This document shows, piece after piece, positions 48,382 to 57,893 of a stretch of 64,000 bases of DNA. The stretch's first letter is position 1. The number at the start of each line of letters is the position of its first letter. Where the stretch lies: contig RSEH01000166.1 of assembly GCA_006503475.1 (NCBI GenBank), positions 44,302 to 108,301 on the forward strand, written 5' to 3'. Both the position numbers and the translations under genes were made by a program. This DNA is from Stentor roeselii (taxonomy: Eukaryota > Ciliophora > Heterotrichea > Heterotrichida > Stentoridae). Below the pieces are notes generated by a model that was given only the letters and a program-made list of their open reading frames with translations, was not told the origin of the DNA and did no database searches.

Positions 48382-49677
48382 CTAGCTAATCAATTGATGT
48401 AGAATCGGAGGACAAATCCCCGCAATCAAGAAAGCAACTGAAAAAATAATCAAGCACATAAGTTTTCCATAAAGTTCAATAACCTTCTCTAAAATAATGT
48501 TTCCAGCAAGTCCTGAAGTATACCCGATTCCCGAGAGAATTCCGTTCATTATAGTTCTACTGGATGAACAATAAATCTCCTGAGAATATCCATAAAGTAA
48601 ACTCAGTCCAGTCCACAATAAGTAGTTTATAACGCAAGTTATTAAAATAACAAGCCAAATTTCCATATCAAACTGCAGAGTTAAAATCAATAAAGCCGCA
48701 GTGCAGAAGCTGAAAGTCCTCCAAAAAACCGAGTCTCTCAGGGACCTGATCGAGAACCCTGCGATTAAAATACCTGGAAATCCTGAAACTTGCTGAAGAA
48801 GCATGACCATATGTTCACTGCCGCTTTCCATCTTAGGCAAGAGACTTGGCATGATAAAAAACAAGGTCGTGTAACAAAAACTCGTGAAAAAATACTCTAA
48901 AGACAAGAAAAACGTCAGGTATTTAAAATGTTGATCGGATGATGCAGTTGCTGTACTCGGTTCGAGTAAGGGTAAATATTTATCAGTTTTGTTAACGTCG
49001 CATATCTAAATAAATTTCACGTTTTTTAACACGTTTGAAAATCTTGAGTCTGCCTTTTCGAATAAGTAAACTGGAGTCTCGTTTATTTTTATTCTTTCAA
49101 TTGTGAAGTAAAGTTGACAGACTAGTCCGAAGTAAACCATGACTCGCCAGGACATTATTTCTAGTTTGAAGACATCCTTGACTAGGTAGGCTATTAATAT
49201 GCATAATGGGGTCCCTAGACTCCACCCTGTACTTGTCCATGTTAGAGCTCTGTTTGAGGTTGAGGGTGGAATTGATTCTAGAAGAACAGTATAGCAAATT
49301 ATCATATCTGCTCCCATTCCTGTCCCCACTCCAAATAATCCTAAATACAATATATAAGGATGTCCGAAAACCACTAAACACAAAGACCCAAGTAAACTAA
49401 TAGCTCCTGATACTTTATATGCTGGACTTCTTCCTTTTTTCTCAGCTATATATGGAAGAAGAATATTTCCTACTATCGAGCCAAAGTTTAAAAACAATGG
49501 TAAAATTGGTGTGTTGACTGATGTTCCTTCCATTTCTGACATGATCATTGAAGTGATTTCCATCCAAACAGTACATTTCAGTATAGCCTACCTAAAAAGT
49601 ACAAATGAAGTATTTAAAAAAACTCTGGTTTGATATGTTCCCCAGCCGATTTGTTCTAAGGCATGGCCTATGTTCAT
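48382..49677 (-). CDS. MFS transporter, SV2/SLC22-like (3 exons)
   Basis: Exons 49677-49603, 49587-49021 and 49005-48382 (minus strand) give 421 residues. Start MNIGHALEQIGWGTYQTRVF matches the ALEQIGFGxFQ opening of SV2-type transporters. About 12 membrane spans can be drawn. The loop after span 2 has the MFS signature region (PYIAEKKGRSPAYK), and span 4 has GVGTGMGADM. Both 15-nt introns end in in-frame TAG; an in-frame stop lies just upstream of the ATG at 49675-49677. The substrate is unknown; relatives move organic cations or anions. At 421 residues it is compact, with a short central loop. Confidence 0.88.
49006..49020 (-). other. 15-nt intron
   Basis: Minus-strand gtgaaatttatttag, phase 0; the only GTG donor among those found. 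Removal deletes an in-frame TAG in the central loop of the transporter. A at position 10. Confidence 0.9.
49588..49602 (-). other. 15-nt intron
   Basis: Minus-strand gtactttttaggtag, phase 0. Removal adds a 25-residue first exon with the conserved ALEQIGWG segment and completes the first membrane span. A at position 10. Confidence 0.9.
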
Positions 49678-50068
49678 TTATTATCATATTTCCTTTCATA
49701 CTTGAAATAAGAGGTCTTTTATAATTCAAGAATAAAGACTTACTTAGAAATTTAATAGTGAAAGTTCAGTAAAGTCCTTAAACCAGTACTTTAAAATAAT
49801 GTTTATAAGCATTTGTATGTATAATCATTAAATAATCAATTAACTTTATTTTTTACAGTCAATTATAAAAATCTTAGCATACTTAAAGTGACCAACAATA
49901 TTAAAAATTTATGCAATAAAAATTCATAAAAAAAAAAGCCTACCTTAAACATATTAACTTCAATATAAAATTTCAAAACCATCTAAAACAAAATCAATTC
50001 TACTCCACGCCTGAAAATAATAATCCTTCAATGAATTCCAGTAACTTAAGATAAAAAATAATCTTATA
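49678..50068. other. 391-bp divergent intergenic region
   Basis: Between the divergent transporter and AMP deaminase starts. AT-rich with an A run near 49930. No gene recognised. Confidence 0.5.
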
Positions 50069-52183
50069 ATGAAAAGAATTGTAAGCTATCAGGAGTTCAT
50101 AAAGTCACCGAGAGGCACTTCAATCAAGAACTTCTCTCCGACTCTTCCTCCGAATGACCAATTCAACCCTCACGACCCTCTTCACAAAGAAAAATCTCTT
50201 CGATCAGCTCCTCGAAAAATTTCAAATGTCGAAGACGACGATTTCGATAAATTTGACCGATGGCTTCGTCAAGAAGAGCAAAAAAAAGAGCAAAAGGCTG
50301 ACTTTAAACTACAAGAAAGAAAAGCTCAGCCAGAAAAAATCATCAGCGAAATTGACCAAGAGATGCTTCATTCAAACCCACCCATATACAGAAAAATTAC
50401 CTTTACACCTATTCCTTCTCAATTCAAGCCTCAATATGAGAAAGAAGAAACGTTTTTAGCCTGCACTAATCTAGAAGAACTGATGTCTTTACGTAAAAAG
50501 TACATCATGTATGATGAAAACATTCATCAACATCCGTTCTTAAGAGTGATTCGCCCTTCAGAAGTCAGTAAAGTCTTCCCAGAGCTGTCTTCAATCGATT
50601 CGTATTCTTACAGTAAAGGACTTTTTCATTTCCCAGGCATAAACCTGCCAATTATCACAAAAAAAGAGTTTTACTTAGACATGCAGCTTGTAATTGAAAA
50701 CATCTACAACACCTCAAATAAGTCATTTTGTTACTTGCGGCTTAAAATGCTTCTGATGAAATTCAACATCCACTTGCAATGCAATGTGGACCGTGAAGCA
50801 CTGAACCAAAAGGTGCATTCAAGAAAAGACTTTTACACGATAGTTAAAGTTGACAATCATGTGCATTTGTCAACTTGCATGAACCAGAAACATCTTCAAA
50901 AATTTATAAAAGTCAAGTTAAAAGAAGAGCCGAATACAAAAGTTCACGAAACAGGGGAAACTTCGATTTGTTTGAATGAAGTCACCAGTCATCTTGGCTT
51001 TGATTCTTCAACTTTGACTGTCGATGTGGTTGATAGTTACAATTCGAAATCAGAGAAATATGGAAACAAATACAACCCTCTCAATCGACTTACTATCAAA
51101 GATATCTTTCTTAACATCGAAAATCACATTCAAGGAAGATTTTTCGCTGAACTCGTCAAGGAAGTCATAAAAGGCATCGATAAAGAAAAATACGTCCTTG
51201 CCGAGTACAGGATTTCAATCTTCGGAAAACAAGCAAATGACTGGGAAACTACTGCAAAGTGGCTTAAAACTTATGAAGTTTCAAGTAAAAGGATCAGGTG
51301 GCTTGTTCAGATCCCTCGTCTTTTCTCTGAATTCAAGAAAAAAGCTTTAGTTTCAAATTTCAGCGAAATGCTTTTCAACATTTTCAATCCGATTTTTGAA
51401 GCAACTTTACACCCTGAAAAACATCCAGAAATTCATCAGTTCCTGAAAAAAGTCGTCGGGTTCGACCTGGTGAATGACGAGGAAAAAAACGAGAAGATAA
51501 AATCTTACATAAATTATAAAATCATTGACCCTGAGGACTGGAGTTGTGATGAAGAACCGACTTATTCATATTGGTCTTATTATTTATTTACAAATATTGG
51601 AATTTTGAATCATTTGAGAAGAGCTCGAGGAATGAATACTTTTGCTTATAGGCCACATTGTGGAGAAGCTGGAAGTAATGATCATCTCGTTGTTGGGTAC
51701 TTGATGGCGAATTCGATCAATCATGGAATAAAATTGTCGAAAATCCCTGTTTTGCAGTATTTGTTTTACTTGGATCAAATCGGGTTGTCACTCTCACCTT
51801 TGTCGAATAATAAACATTTTATCAAGTTCTTGAAAAATCCGCTGCTCAAGTTTTTCAATCGTGGACTTAATGTGAGTCTTTCTACGGATGACCCTCTTAG
51901 CACTCATTTAACTAGGGAACCTCTTATGGAAGAATATAGTGTTGCTGCACAGACTTTGGATTTTAATACTGTTGACTTGTGTGAAATCGCTAGAAATAGC
52001 GTTTTTCAGAGCGGGTTCTGTGTGAATAAGAAAAAAAGTTGGCTTGGTCAGAGGTTTTTAGAAGGGGAAAATGACCCTAGTAGAACTAATGTTTCAACTA
52101 TTAGACATGTTTATAGACTTGAGACTTTTATTGAAGAACACAAATATTTGATGAGGCATGCTTATAATGATGATGAAATTTAA
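50069..52183 (+). CDS. AMPD: AMP deaminase
   Basis: 704 residues. Converts AMP to IMP and ammonia in the cytoplasm, part of purine balance. Seen: the conserved entry region (HPFLRVIRPSEVSKVFPELS and DFYTIVKVDNHVHLSTCMNQ, containing the metal-binding His-x-His), the KHLQKFIK block, NPLNRLTIKDIFL, YRISIFGKQANDW, FAYRPHCGEAGSNDHL near residue 530 and NVSLSTDDPL near 610, the last supplying catalytic Asp residues. The N-terminal ~110 residues are charged and poorly conserved, as in other AMP deaminases. Complete, with no missing catalytic residue noticed. Confidence 0.96.
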   Translation: MKRIVSYQEFIKSPRGTSIKNFSPTLPPNDQFNPHDPLHKEKSLRSAPRKISNVEDDDFDKFDRWLRQEEQKKEQKADFKLQERKAQPEKIISEIDQEMLHSNPPIYRKITFTPIPSQFKPQYEKEETFLACTNLEELMSLRKKYIMYDENIHQHPFLRVIRPSEVSKVFPELSSIDSYSYSKGLFHFPGINLPIITKKEFYLDMQLVIENIYNTSNKSFCYLRLKMLLMKFNIHLQCNVDREALNQKVHSRKDFYTIVKVDNHVHLSTCMNQKHLQKFIKVKLKEEPNTKVHETGETSICLNEVTSHLGFDSSTLTVDVVDSYNSKSEKYGNKYNPLNRLTIKDIFLNIENHIQGRFFAELVKEVIKGIDKEKYVLAEYRISIFGKQANDWETTAKWLKTYEVSSKRIRWLVQIPRLFSEFKKKALVSNFSEMLFNIFNPIFEATLHPEKHPEIHQFLKKVVGFDLVNDEEKNEKIKSYINYKIIDPEDWSCDEEPTYSYWSYYLFTNIGILNHLRRARGMNTFAYRPHCGEAGSNDHLVVGYLMANSINHGIKLSKIPVLQYLFYLDQIGLSLSPLSNNKHFIKFLKNPLLKFFNRGLNVSLSTDDPLSTHLTREPLMEEYSVAAQTLDFNTVDLCEIARNSVFQSGFCVNKKKSWLGQRFLEGENDPSRTNVSTIRHVYRLETFIEEHKYLMRHAYNDDEI

Positions 52184-52713
52184 TTAGAAAATTAGTCTTG
52201 ATTATAGAGAGATTTCACTGTAGTTATATAACCCCTCGGAAATGAAAAATATGAAGGTACTATTCAGGAAATATCAGGTAGCTACCATGTGGCTTGATCT
52301 TCTTCGAACACTAATCTTATATTATAAATTTTATTGAAAAATTTCTCTTTTCACTATATTAAAAGTAATCAATTGTGTATGCAATGTATAAGATCTAAAC
52401 TGCTCGAGATATTCTTTAATTTTCTAGTCTTCTAATTTCAGATATAATAAATCTTCAATTCATTATTCAGCTTCTATTGATAAAGCAAAGTCCTTGTAAG
52501 TTATGTTCATCAACCTTTCAAAAAATATAAAAAAAGATATATTTTATTTATGTGTTGTATTTGTTAGAAATATAATAATTATATTAATTATAGGTTGATA
52601 TAATGAAAACCAAATGATTCTGATTGGAATTTACGTATTCTCTTTATTATAATTCAATATCATTTTTCTCATTTTTCTGAGATTAGTGAATCAATAGTAT
52701 TTCCTTTAAGAAA
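52184..52713. other. 530-bp AT-rich spacer
   Basis: Contains a 10-bp palindrome GGTAGCTACC at 52277-52286 and an ATG frame of about 31 codons from 52242 that is too short to support as a gene. No RNA gene or repeat recognised. Confidence 0.45.
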
Positions 52714-54576
52714 ATGGCCGAGATAATACATGTAGACCAAGGCGAGGTCCTATTAAAATTTTCCCAATCGATGCCAAAAAGTGACTTAATCGAGCTCATA
52801 GAAAATCGTTTAAAAGTCCCGATATCCTTGATAGTTTTATACAACAAAGAGGGTAAAAAAATCAGTTTTGATTCAATAAGCCATCAACAAGACACTCAAG
52901 AATTGTTTTTATTCAGAAGAGACTCAATAATCGAAAGCTGCACAATATCTGCATTTGACTGGCTGGATTACAAAGACTTTCCAGATATCGATATATACGA
53001 GCTTCCCTTCCAATTCGAATTCTACGAGAGATTTCCTCAAGGCTTTGAAAAAGTTCCAAGAATCGAGAAGTGTCTCTTCGAGCTATACAAAGAAAGCAAG
53101 CAACTCTACGCAAAGTTCATGGTAAAGCACGATTTCATAGAAAAATGCAAGACATTCATAGAGATCCGATTAAAATCCTCTGAAGTTCTCCTAAAAAATC
53201 TAAGTCTTTACTACAAAGACATAAAAACCCTTTGGCAGGACATCTACTCAAGAGCTTCAGAACTTCAGATTCAATATTCTCAGACATTCAAAGCATTCGT
53301 AAAACATTTTGAATCCTTTCTCAACAGCCAGTCAGAAGACCCAATGATTTCTTTCATAAGACAATCAAAAATCGACGAATTCGCAGCCGAGTTGATGAAA
53401 AAGTTCTCAAAGTTCGTGACACGTATCCACGAAGTAAAAAGCATAGTTTTATGCAAAGTAAAGCAAAAAATATCCAGTTCTTTCGCAGATATCGACAAAG
53501 TAAGAAAATACTACAAGTACTCAAATGGGTACTACTCAGACTTCGACTTAAAAAAACACTCTCAAGGATTTTATGACTTGTTGAAGGTCTGTGCTTTGTA
53601 CTCACAATGCAGGGTTAATATTTCAAAGATTGTTGACAAGTTCTGCAGGGATAAAAGAAATGCGCTTAATGAAATTTTAAGTCTTGAAAGGCAAATGAAT
53701 AAGTTTAAAGAGTTCAGCATTCAGCAGGCTAGGGTCTTGGCTGATATTGACTTGATTGAAAATGCTGTCAGAGAATGTGTCAGGCGGGTGGATGAGCTTT
53801 ATAAGGAAAAAATCATCCTGATGACGTCTGTCGCTGCTCAGAACTTAAAGTTCAAAGTCAGGTCAAAACTTGTAAAATTCGATGAAAAACTTGTGAAATT
53901 TAAAGATTTTCATGTTTTCATGAAAATTCCTTCTAATATCAACGATGCACATAATGCTTTCCAAGTCATTCAGAAAAAACATGAGAAAAAAATGAAAAAT
54001 ATTCAAAATTTCTATGAAAAAATCGCGTTTGAGATAATTGAAGATAACCAGACTAAGAAAAAATTTTTAAATGGCTTTGGAAAGATGATTCCTTCGAAGT
54101 TTTATGAAGGGATTAAAACTCCTTTGTTGGAAAGCTACTTGATTAAGAAGATCCTGAGTATTGATAACGAGCCTCAGGACAAGGAGATTGAAAAAGTTCA
54201 ATGCGAGAAACATGAAATCGTTGATTATTATAAACAAGAACTAAAAGCTTTTGATTCTTTTATTCAAAATGATATCAAAGAATATGATGTTCGTGGGCAG
54301 AAGTTATTTGATGATATCAAACAAACAGTTGTTGGAATTCAAGAAATTGAAGCTTGTCTGCAAAATAATGAAAGAATCATAAAAAATGTCAAACAAGAAC
54401 TAGAAATTGTTAAAGTTATTGGACAGGAAAATCTTAAAAATAAACTTATGGAAGAATTGCAGAAGTTGAAAGAAAAAGAAGAAGCTTTTAAAATGATTTT
54501 TATGGAGAAACATAAGGAACTTAGTGATGTGAACTCGAGGCTGAGATACACAGTCATTAAAAAAGATGATATTTAA
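52714..54576 (+). CDS. coiled-coil protein with ubiquitin-like N-terminus, possibly ATG11/FIP200-like
   Basis: 620 residues. The first ~75 look like a ubiquitin fold: MAEIIHVDQGEVLLKF, LIELIENRLKVP, then DTQELFLFRRDSI. FIP200 (RB1CC1) and ATG11 have a similar N-terminal ubiquitin-like domain ending in I-F-L-F-N-K-E before long helices. The rest is almost entirely helical, with a strong coiled coil at ~540-610. FIP200/ATG11 scaffolds the autophagy-initiation kinase. The usual C-terminal claw domain is not evident and the protein is shorter than most relatives, so the call is tentative; an unrelated ubiquitin-like coiled-coil protein is possible. Confidence 0.6.
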   Translation: MAEIIHVDQGEVLLKFSQSMPKSDLIELIENRLKVPISLIVLYNKEGKKISFDSISHQQDTQELFLFRRDSIIESCTISAFDWLDYKDFPDIDIYELPFQFEFYERFPQGFEKVPRIEKCLFELYKESKQLYAKFMVKHDFIEKCKTFIEIRLKSSEVLLKNLSLYYKDIKTLWQDIYSRASELQIQYSQTFKAFVKHFESFLNSQSEDPMISFIRQSKIDEFAAELMKKFSKFVTRIHEVKSIVLCKVKQKISSSFADIDKVRKYYKYSNGYYSDFDLKKHSQGFYDLLKVCALYSQCRVNISKIVDKFCRDKRNALNEILSLERQMNKFKEFSIQQARVLADIDLIENAVRECVRRVDELYKEKIILMTSVAAQNLKFKVRSKLVKFDEKLVKFKDFHVFMKIPSNINDAHNAFQVIQKKHEKKMKNIQNFYEKIAFEIIEDNQTKKKFLNGFGKMIPSKFYEGIKTPLLESYLIKKILSIDNEPQDKEIEKVQCEKHEIVDYYKQELKAFDSFIQNDIKEYDVRGQKLFDDIKQTVVGIQEIEACLQNNERIIKNVKQELEIVKVIGQENLKNKLMEELQKLKEKEEAFKMIFMEKHKELSDVNSRLRYTVIKKDDI

Positions 54577-54800
54577 AAGATCGGATTTATTTTAAGGATT
54601 TTTCTTTGATATGAAGAGATTTTAAGATTGTTTAGATTTAAGTTTAAATTATTTATAATAGGATGGCTTGTCTGAATGATAAAGACACTTGAGATGGGTA
54701 TATATTGAGAAATGATACTAAGCAGATTATGGATTTAATAAGCATGGTAACTAATCGATAAAATTTAAATTAAACCAATAATTTTCCCATAATATAATTA

Positions 54801-56417
54801 ATGTCAAATAGTCGTAAAACAAGTTACATCTTTTCACATATTAAGCGAGAATCTCATGGAGATTCGATAAGTTTGAACTTTATCGACTTGCTAACAACAG
54901 AAGCCTCAGATTCCTCAATCACCTACCCAAGCCAAGTAAAAATATCATTCTCAGTATCAGCAAGCACCCCATTCGGTTCATCAATAAAAATAGTAGGAAG
55001 TCTAAAAGAGCTCGGAAGTTGGAACCCATCAAACTCAATTCCATTATACACAACTCCAGAGACCTACCCAATATGGTCATCAAAGGCGATATCAGTCTCA
55101 ATCTCCGACTTTCCCCTGACATTCCAATACAAGTACATAATGATAAACGAGTCCAAACAAGTAAAATGGGAAAATTTCCAATCAAACCGAACAGCAACGA
55201 TTCGAGAACGAGTCACATGCTGGACAACCTTTCAAATCAAAGAAGTCTTCGACTTGTACTCTTGCCCTGAGTTCGCCTTAGACTCATCTACTCTCGTCGT
55301 GAAAGGTCTTCAAGCCTTGACTTCTCTTTCAGTTCCGGAGATACTTGAAAGACTTCTTGCTGTTATTAACTTAGAAGAAATCAACAACTGCTTGATTCAA
55401 ATGATTGCCTTGGTCTTGAAAAGCATCAACCTTGAACTACAAGAAAATTACTCGATTTTTGTGAAGTTTATTGAAAAATCTTTAACGAGACTTGGACAGT
55501 CTGACTTGAAGATCATGTTAAATAATATTTTTATTTCAGAGGTTTTTCTTGAAAATCCTTCTGAAGCACTTTTGCAGAAAACTGATGTTTTTGAAAGCTC
55601 GAATGAAAATTATGATCAAGAAATTATTCAGACTTATAAATTATCTGACTTGAGAAAATCGATTTACTTCGAAAGCAAAACTTTTAAAAATTCGGTTTCT
55701 TTGTTGATCACTGATAATAACTTGGAAAAAAAGGAAATTGATTTAATTGAAAGGATTATTGAAAATATTGAAGATAAAGACTCGATTTGGAAAATCACTT
55801 TAGTTGGAAAGTGGATTTGTGAGATGTTGTTTTATGATTATATCAGGATTAAACAGGTAAAAATTTTAGTTTCTCAGTTTGAAAAACTGGAAAAGAAAGA
55901 AAATGTTGAAGTTTTGAGGGATTTGTTGTATGAAATGATGGAATTGATTGTTGAAGAGTACTGCGAAATTGTGAAAAATACGAATCATTTTGACTTGGAA
56001 GTCGTTGCTAAGTACTTTCGAGTTGACTACCAACTCGTTTTTCATGATATTTTTTTGCTTGCTTCAAAGTTTTTAATCAAAACTGTCCCTATTATTAATA
56101 AATCACTGCTTAGAAGTCCTTATTTGTGCTATAGTCCTGGAAGAGCTATGGGCAAGTTGGAAAGATATGATGCTGGCTACCCCAATTGGCAAGAAAAACA
56201 CATCTTGATAATAAATGATCCTGAAGAATATATAGAATTAAATGAAAATACAGTGGGGATCATCGTGACGAGCACCTCTAACTTCTTTGTTTCACTTTTG
56301 GTCAATGCTCGTTATCTTAAAATTCCAGTGGCAATCGGTCACAACCCTTCATTCATCTCAGAAGAATGTTCCTTAACCTTATCAGAAGACTACTGCTGGG
56401 TGACCAAATCAAGCTAG
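54801..56417 (+). CDS. CBM20 glucan-binding protein with dikinase swivel-like C-terminus
   Basis: 538 residues. Residues ~45-150 are a CBM20 starch/glycogen-binding domain: VKISFSVSASTPFGSSIKIV, GSLKELGSWNPSNSIPL, TFQYKYIMI and VKWENFQSNRT. Residues ~445-538 (GIIVTSTSNFFVSLLVNARYLKIPVAIG, given here in shortened sense) resemble the phosphohistidine swivel domain of glucan water dikinases, but the catalytic His before the VRAR-like segment appears to be absent and no ATP-grasp domain follows. It may therefore be a non-catalytic relative of phosphoglucan water dikinase that binds storage glucan. The middle ~290 residues are helical. I found no 15-nt intron that would extend it past the stop. 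Confidence 0.75.
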   Translation: MSNSRKTSYIFSHIKRESHGDSISLNFIDLLTTEASDSSITYPSQVKISFSVSASTPFGSSIKIVGSLKELGSWNPSNSIPLYTTPETYPIWSSKAISVSISDFPLTFQYKYIMINESKQVKWENFQSNRTATIRERVTCWTTFQIKEVFDLYSCPEFALDSSTLVVKGLQALTSLSVPEILERLLAVINLEEINNCLIQMIALVLKSINLELQENYSIFVKFIEKSLTRLGQSDLKIMLNNIFISEVFLENPSEALLQKTDVFESSNENYDQEIIQTYKLSDLRKSIYFESKTFKNSVSLLITDNNLEKKEIDLIERIIENIEDKDSIWKITLVGKWICEMLFYDYIRIKQVKILVSQFEKLEKKENVEVLRDLLYEMMELIVEEYCEIVKNTNHFDLEVVAKYFRVDYQLVFHDIFLLASKFLIKTVPIINKSLLRSPYLCYSPGRAMGKLERYDAGYPNWQEKHILIINDPEEYIELNENTVGIIVTSTSNFFVSLLVNARYLKIPVAIGHNPSFISEECSLTLSEDYCWVTKSS

Positions 56418-56449
56418 TTTATTATTTAAAATCAAATAATTCACATTAA

Positions 56450-57271
56450 TTACTTCCCCTTCGCCTTCAAAGTGATCAAATAATCATCAGCCTCCAAAAC
56501 ACTCTTCTTCCTCGGACCATGAATTTTCCTAGCAGATCCAAATCCCTTAAAGCTTGACCCTCTATGAAGTTTCTCAACAATATCTTTAACATCATTCCAC
56601 TTTCTCTTAGGCGAAGGACTTTTAGGGCTTATTCCACATTTACAATTAGGAGAAGGACTGGCAACAACCCGACTCATAACTTTCTGATCAATTTTCCTCT
56701 TCGGATGTCTTCTTTCCCTGATCCTTTCTAAAATCTCAACTTGTTTCTCTTCAAGTTCTTTCTTAACTTCATCCCTTTTCTTAATTTCGCTTCTTTTATC
56801 TACAAACAACCTTCGAACGACTTCATCAGTTTTGAAAGCCGGCCACTTTTCAAACTGTTTGCAAGGACTTTCAGATTTTTTTAACTTTTCTAAAGTTTCT
56901 TGGTTTTTTTTACGTCTGATGGAATCGCTGAGAAGTCTTGAAATCAGTTGGGACTCGCTGTTTGCGGAAAGTCTCAATGGCTTTAAAAAGGAATTCTCGT
57001 ATTCGAGTTCTAACATTAGACGGTAGTCTTGAACTCTCATACTTGCGTTCGCTCGACGGTTTGTGTCGCTTGCTAGACGGTCGAAGACTGAGAGAGATGA
57101 ACACTTTGAATTTAAAAACGGTTGGGTTGTTGTTTCGTGGGGAGTGATTGCTGACAGGTCAGGAAGTTTATCTTTGAAAAGTCCCATCGACCCTTTAATA
57201 TCAAGGTTATGATTTTCTAACAACATGAAGTTCGACCTAGTCACTTCTTCTTCAATAGAATCCGAATCCAT
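56450..57271 (-). CDS. unknown basic, largely disordered protein
   Basis: 273 residues. Acidic N-terminus, helical Arg/Lys/Glu-rich middle (EVKKELEEKQVEILERIRER), then a Ser/Pro/Lys-rich part with PSPNCKCGISPKSPSPKRKW. No domain recognised. SP-K sites could be proline-directed kinase targets. It is divergent from SDE2 with 21 bp between starts. Confidence 0.62.
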   Translation of the reverse strand: MDSDSIEEEVTRSNFMLLENHNLDIKGSMGLFKDKLPDLSAITPHETTTQPFLNSKCSSLSVFDRLASDTNRRANASMRVQDYRLMLELEYENSFLKPLRLSANSESQLISRLLSDSIRRKKNQETLEKLKKSESPCKQFEKWPAFKTDEVVRRLFVDKRSEIKKRDEVKKELEEKQVEILERIRERRHPKRKIDQKVMSRVVASPSPNCKCGISPKSPSPKRKWNDVKDIVEKLHRGSSFKGFGSARKIHGPRKKSVLEADDYLITLKAKGK

Positions 57272-57292
57272 TTCTAATAAAAGTCGATATAA
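57272..57292. promoter_or_regulatory. 21-bp divergent start-to-start region
   Basis: Only 21 bp lie between the two ATG codons. A/T-rich, with GATATAA directly before the plus-strand ATG and a TTTATTAG stretch on the minus side. Confidence 0.45.
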
Positions 57293-57787
57293 ATGAATTC
57301 TCTTCTTGTTCGAGGAGTGAATGGCGAAAGGTTTTCATTTGAAGCAGAGACTTCTGATCAGATTTTAAAATATTACAGCGAAATCACTGGAATTCCAAAT
57401 GATTTCCTTTGGGCAAGTCAAGCATCCCGGCCTTTTGGACTTGCTGATAAAAGCCTTTCTGTTGAGGTCAAACTTAAGATCCTTGGTGGAAAAGGCAGCT
57501 TCGGGTCTATGCTTAAGGGACAAGGAATTAATGCGAAAGTTGATAATTTTGAGTCTTGTCGGGATCTTTCTGGAAGAAGGATCAGGGATATCAACAATCA
57601 GATACGACTTAAGGAATGGAAGGAAAAACAAAATGAAAAAATCAAGGAAAGTGCAACGGCTGAGGTTGTTATACCCGTTAAAAGGAAGAAGAAGATTAGT
57701 AAGGATATTAGTGATGCTATTGAAAAAAGGACTAAGTCGGTGCAGAGTGCATTTGCGGAAGGGTTTAAGAAGGCTAAATTAAATTGA
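57293..57787 (+). CDS. SDE2: SDE2-like splicing/replication-stress factor
   Basis: 164 residues. Residues 1-66 form a ubiquitin-like fold ending LGGKGSFGSMLKGQG: the Gly65-Gly66/Lys67 junction matches the site where SDE2 is cut by deubiquitinases, after which the Lys-started fragment is the active form. The hallmark CRDLSGRRIRDIN and LKEWKEKQNEK follow, then a basic tail. In fission yeast the processed protein acts in the spliceosome on selected short introns; in humans it also acts at replication forks. It is short and lacks the C-terminal SAP domain of animal SDE2. Confidence 0.92.
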   Translation: MNSLLVRGVNGERFSFEAETSDQILKYYSEITGIPNDFLWASQASRPFGLADKSLSVEVKLKILGGKGSFGSMLKGQGINAKVDNFESCRDLSGRRIRDINNQIRLKEWKEKQNEKIKESATAEVVIPVKRKKKISKDISDAIEKRTKSVQSAFAEGFKKAKLN

Positions 57788-57893
57788 GATTTGATAATGA
57801 TGATTTTGAATGAATAATTTATAGTGTTTTGTTTGGGATTGGTTTTAGATAAATTATCTTTATAAGTATTAAACACTCATCACAAATAAATTG

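Noticed and set aside
48382-49677. Two separate short transporter fragments
   Set aside because: Two 15-nt introns and an upstream first exon join them into one 421-residue, 12-span protein.
52242-52337. 31-codon gene
   Set aside because: Too short, no recognisable motif, and no 15-nt intron that extends it.
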